Source: Segatella copri (GTDB lineage Bacteria > Bacteroidota > Bacteroidia > Bacteroidales > Bacteroidaceae). Taken from it: a stretch of DNA of 64,000 bases. The translations under genes were made by a program, and so were the position numbers. This document shows, piece by piece, positions 61,936 to 64,000 of this stretch. Position 1 is the stretch's first letter. Every line of letters starts with the position of its first letter. Below the pieces are notes generated by a model. That model had not been told where the DNA came from. It saw only the letters and a list, made by a program, of their open reading frames with translations, and did not search any database. The stretch lies in assembly GCF_026015625.1 (NCBI RefSeq), contig NZ_JAPDVG010000001.1, positions 2,125,001 through 2,189,000 of the forward strand, read 5' to 3'.

Positions 61936-64000
61936 ATGAGCAACTTAAGATTTGAAGCTGTTTCAGAGGCTTCCAAGAGAAAGCCTGTTGAGGTAACCGC
62001 TCCTAGCGAGCGACCAAGTGAATTCTTCGGAAAGAAGGTATTCAACCGACAGAAGATGTACAAGTATCTCCCTGCAGATGTCTATGAGAAACTGGTAGAC
62101 GTCATTGACAACGGAGCACGTCTCGACCGTAACATCGCCAACGCCGTAGCCAAAGGCATCAAGCAGTGGGCTGACGAGAATGGCGTAACCCACTACACCC
62201 ACTGGTTCCAGCCATTGACAGAAGGTACTGCCGAGAAGCACGATGCCTTCATCGAGCATGATGGCAAGGGTGGTATGATCGAGGAATTTTCAGGCAAGTT
62301 GCTCGTTCAGCAGGAACCTGATGCTTCTTCTTTCCCATCTGGCGGTATCCGCTCTACCTTCGAGGCTCGCGGTTATTCTGCATGGGATCCAACATCTCCT
62401 GTATTCATCATCGACGATACACTCTGTATCCCTACCGTCTTCATCTCTTATACAGGTGAGGCTCTCGACTATAAAGCTCCATTGCTCCGTTCATTGCACG
62501 CTGTAAACGTAGCAGCAACAGAGGTTTGCCACTACTTCAACCCAGATGTCAAGAAAGTTATTTCCAATCTCGGTTGGGAGCAGGAGTACTTCCTGGTAGA
62601 TGAAAGCCTGTATGCTGCACGTCCTGACCTGATGTTGACAGGTCGCACCCTGATGGGTCACGATTCGGCAAAGAACCAGCAGATGGACGACCACTACTTC
62701 GGAGCCATTCCAGAGCGTGTTCAGGCATTCATGAAGGATTTGGAAATCCAGGCTCTTGAACTCGGTATTCCTTGCAAGACCCGTCACAACGAGGTAGCAC
62801 CAAACCAGTTTGAGTTGGCACCTATCTTCGAGGAGACCAACCTTGCCGTTGACCACAACATGCTCCTGATGAGCTTGATGAAGAAGGTAGCTCGCCATCA
62901 CGGTTTCCGCGTACTTCTCCATGAGAAGCCATTCGCAGGCATCAACGGTTCCGGTAAGCACAACAACTGGAGTCTCGCTACAGATACAGGCATTCTGCTT
63001 CATGGTCCTGGCAAGATACCAGAGGATAACCTCCGTTTCGTAGTCTTCATCACAGAAACTTTGATGGGTGTATACAAGCACAACGGTTTGCTCAAGGCTT
63101 CTATCATGAGCGCTACCAATGCGCATCGTCTGGGCGCCAACGAAGCACCTCCAGCAATCATCTCTTCATTCCTCGGCAAGCAGTTGACCGACCTTCTCGA
63201 GCACATTGAGAAAGCCGACAAGAAGGATCTCTTCACCGTGGCTGGCAAGCAGGGCATGAAGCTGGATATCCCAGAGATTCCTGAGTTGATGATTGATAAC
63301 ACCGACCGTAACCGTACATCACCATTCGCCTTCACCGGCAACCGTTTCGAGTTCCGTGCCGTAGGTTCTGAGGCTAACTGTGCATCTGCAATGATTGTAT
63401 TGAACACCGCCGTAGCCGAGGCTTTGACCGACTTCAAGAAGCGTGTGGATGAGTTGATTGCCAAGGGTGAGGATAAGACATCTGCCATCATCGATATCGT
63501 TCGTCAGGATTTGAAGACCTGCAAGCCTATCCGTTTCGACGGCAATGGTTACTCAGATGAGTGGGTAGAGGAAGCTGCCAAGCGTGGTTTGGACTGCGAG
63601 AAGAGCTGTCCAAAGATCTTTGAGCGTTATCTCGACCCTGCATCTATCAAGATGTTCGAGGATATGGGTGTCATGAAGAAGAACGAGTTGGAAGCCCGCA
63701 ACGAGGTGAAATGGGAGACCTACACCAAGAAGATTCAGATTGAGGCTCGTGTGATGGGCGACTTGAGCATGAACCACATCATCCCAGTAGCTACTCACTA
63801 TCAGAGTCAGTTGGCCAAGAATGTGGAGAACATGATTGATATCTTCGGTGACGAGGAAGGCAAGAAGTTGACTGCCCGCAACATCAATATCATCAAGAAG
63901 ATTGCCGAGCGCACTCAGATTATCGAGACCGGTGTCGAGGAGTTGGTTAATGCCCGCAAGGTAGCCAACAAGATTGAGAATGAGCACGATAAGGCGATAG
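61936..64000 (+). CDS. glnN: type III glutamine synthetase, 5' part
   Basis: Frame from MSNLRFEAVSEASKRKPVEV; 688 codons are present and the gene runs off the right edge (family about 730). Type III marks are SSFPSGGIRSTFEARGYSAWDP, ISNLGWEQEYFLVDESLY, LTGRTLMGHDSAKNQQMDDHYFG, and KTRHNEVAPNQFELAPIFEE with INGSGKHNNWSL. It assimilates ammonium into glutamine. The start at 61936 has AAGG two bases upstream, closer than usual. It is 56 bases after dapL. Confidence 0.95.
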   Translation, partial: MSNLRFEAVSEASKRKPVEVTAPSERPSEFFGKKVFNRQKMYKYLPADVYEKLVDVIDNGARLDRNIANAVAKGIKQWADENGVTHYTHWFQPLTEGTAEKHDAFIEHDGKGGMIEEFSGKLLVQQEPDASSFPSGGIRSTFEARGYSAWDPTSPVFIIDDTLCIPTVFISYTGEALDYKAPLLRSLHAVNVAATEVCHYFNPDVKKVISNLGWEQEYFLVDESLYAARPDLMLTGRTLMGHDSAKNQQMDDHYFGAIPERVQAFMKDLEIQALELGIPCKTRHNEVAPNQFELAPIFEETNLAVDHNMLLMSLMKKVARHHGFRVLLHEKPFAGINGSGKHNNWSLATDTGILLHGPGKIPEDNLRFVVFITETLMGVYKHNGLLKASIMSATNAHRLGANEAPPAIISSFLGKQLTDLLEHIEKADKKDLFTVAGKQGMKLDIPEIPELMIDNTDRNRTSPFAFTGNRFEFRAVGSEANCASAMIVLNTAVAEALTDFKKRVDELIAKGEDKTSAIIDIVRQDLKTCKPIRFDGNGYSDEWVEEAAKRGLDCEKSCPKIFERYLDPASIKMFEDMGVMKKNELEARNEVKWETYTKKIQIEARVMGDLSMNHIIPVATHYQSQLAKNVENMIDIFGDEEGKKLTARNINIIKKIAERTQIIETGVEELVNARKVANKIENEHDKAI

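Overview
The window looks like a chromosomal segment of a gut Bacteroidota, most likely Prevotella/Segatella (S. copri-like). The evidence is a SusC/SusD pair with glycoside hydrolases, an S-type sulfatase with its anaerobic maturase, a type III glutamine synthetase, and the Bacteroidota promoter signature (TAnnTTTG at -7, often TTTG about 20 bases upstream) in front of most operons. Species assignment is inference; a 16S comparison would settle it.

Layout. 0-2.3 kb: the 5' part of an rRNA operon on the minus strand (16S, tRNA-Ile, tRNA-Ala; 23S lies beyond the left edge) with its promoter, next to a truncated GH43 gene. 3-15.7 kb: a nitrogen-assimilation block on the minus strand (glnK, amt, an outer-membrane protein, asnB, gltB, gltD). 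The amt gene is cut by an IS1182-like element with a 6-bp target duplication; removing the element and one duplication restores a 420-codon Amt exactly. 16-24.5 kb: a minus-strand operon for amino-sugar and galactoside use (ROK kinase, a NagB-like/PIG-L fusion, GH20, GH2). 24.9-35.5 kb: a divergent plus-strand polysaccharide utilisation locus (ROK repressor, GH29 fucosidase, SusC, SusD, then an S-type sulfatase and anSME). Together these fit use of host mucin-type glycans. 35.5-39.6 kb: a dicarboxylate/amino-acid symporter, a 46-residue membrane protein missed by length filters, a DUF418 membrane protein and a HAD phosphatase, with a mosaic scar made of pieces of three neighbouring genes.

39.6-57.5 kb is accessory. 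It holds an hsdS stub, a DUF1016 nuclease gene broken by one amber codon, a DUF3791-DUF3990-DUF3791 toxin-antitoxin-like module, and an 80-repeat CRISPR array with a type I (I-B-like) cas operon (cas6-cas5-cas3-cas8-cas7-cas4-cas1-cas2). An XRE-ImmA/IrrE regulator-protease and a 56-residue protein sit upstream. The array contains a clean switch between two repeat variants: 22 leader-distal and 58 leader-proximal repeats. The cas3 gene is frameshifted by a perfect 8-bp tandem duplication, and a strong hairpin separates the interference genes from the adaptation genes. Two near-identical terminator hairpins in direct orientation flank this accessory block.

57.5-64 kb: a second, intact glnK-amt operon, then dapF, dapL and a type III glutamine synthetase that runs off the right edge. 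The window therefore carries both routes of ammonium capture (GS and GOGAT), two PII/Amt pairs (one with a disrupted transporter) and lysine/peptidoglycan precursor synthesis.
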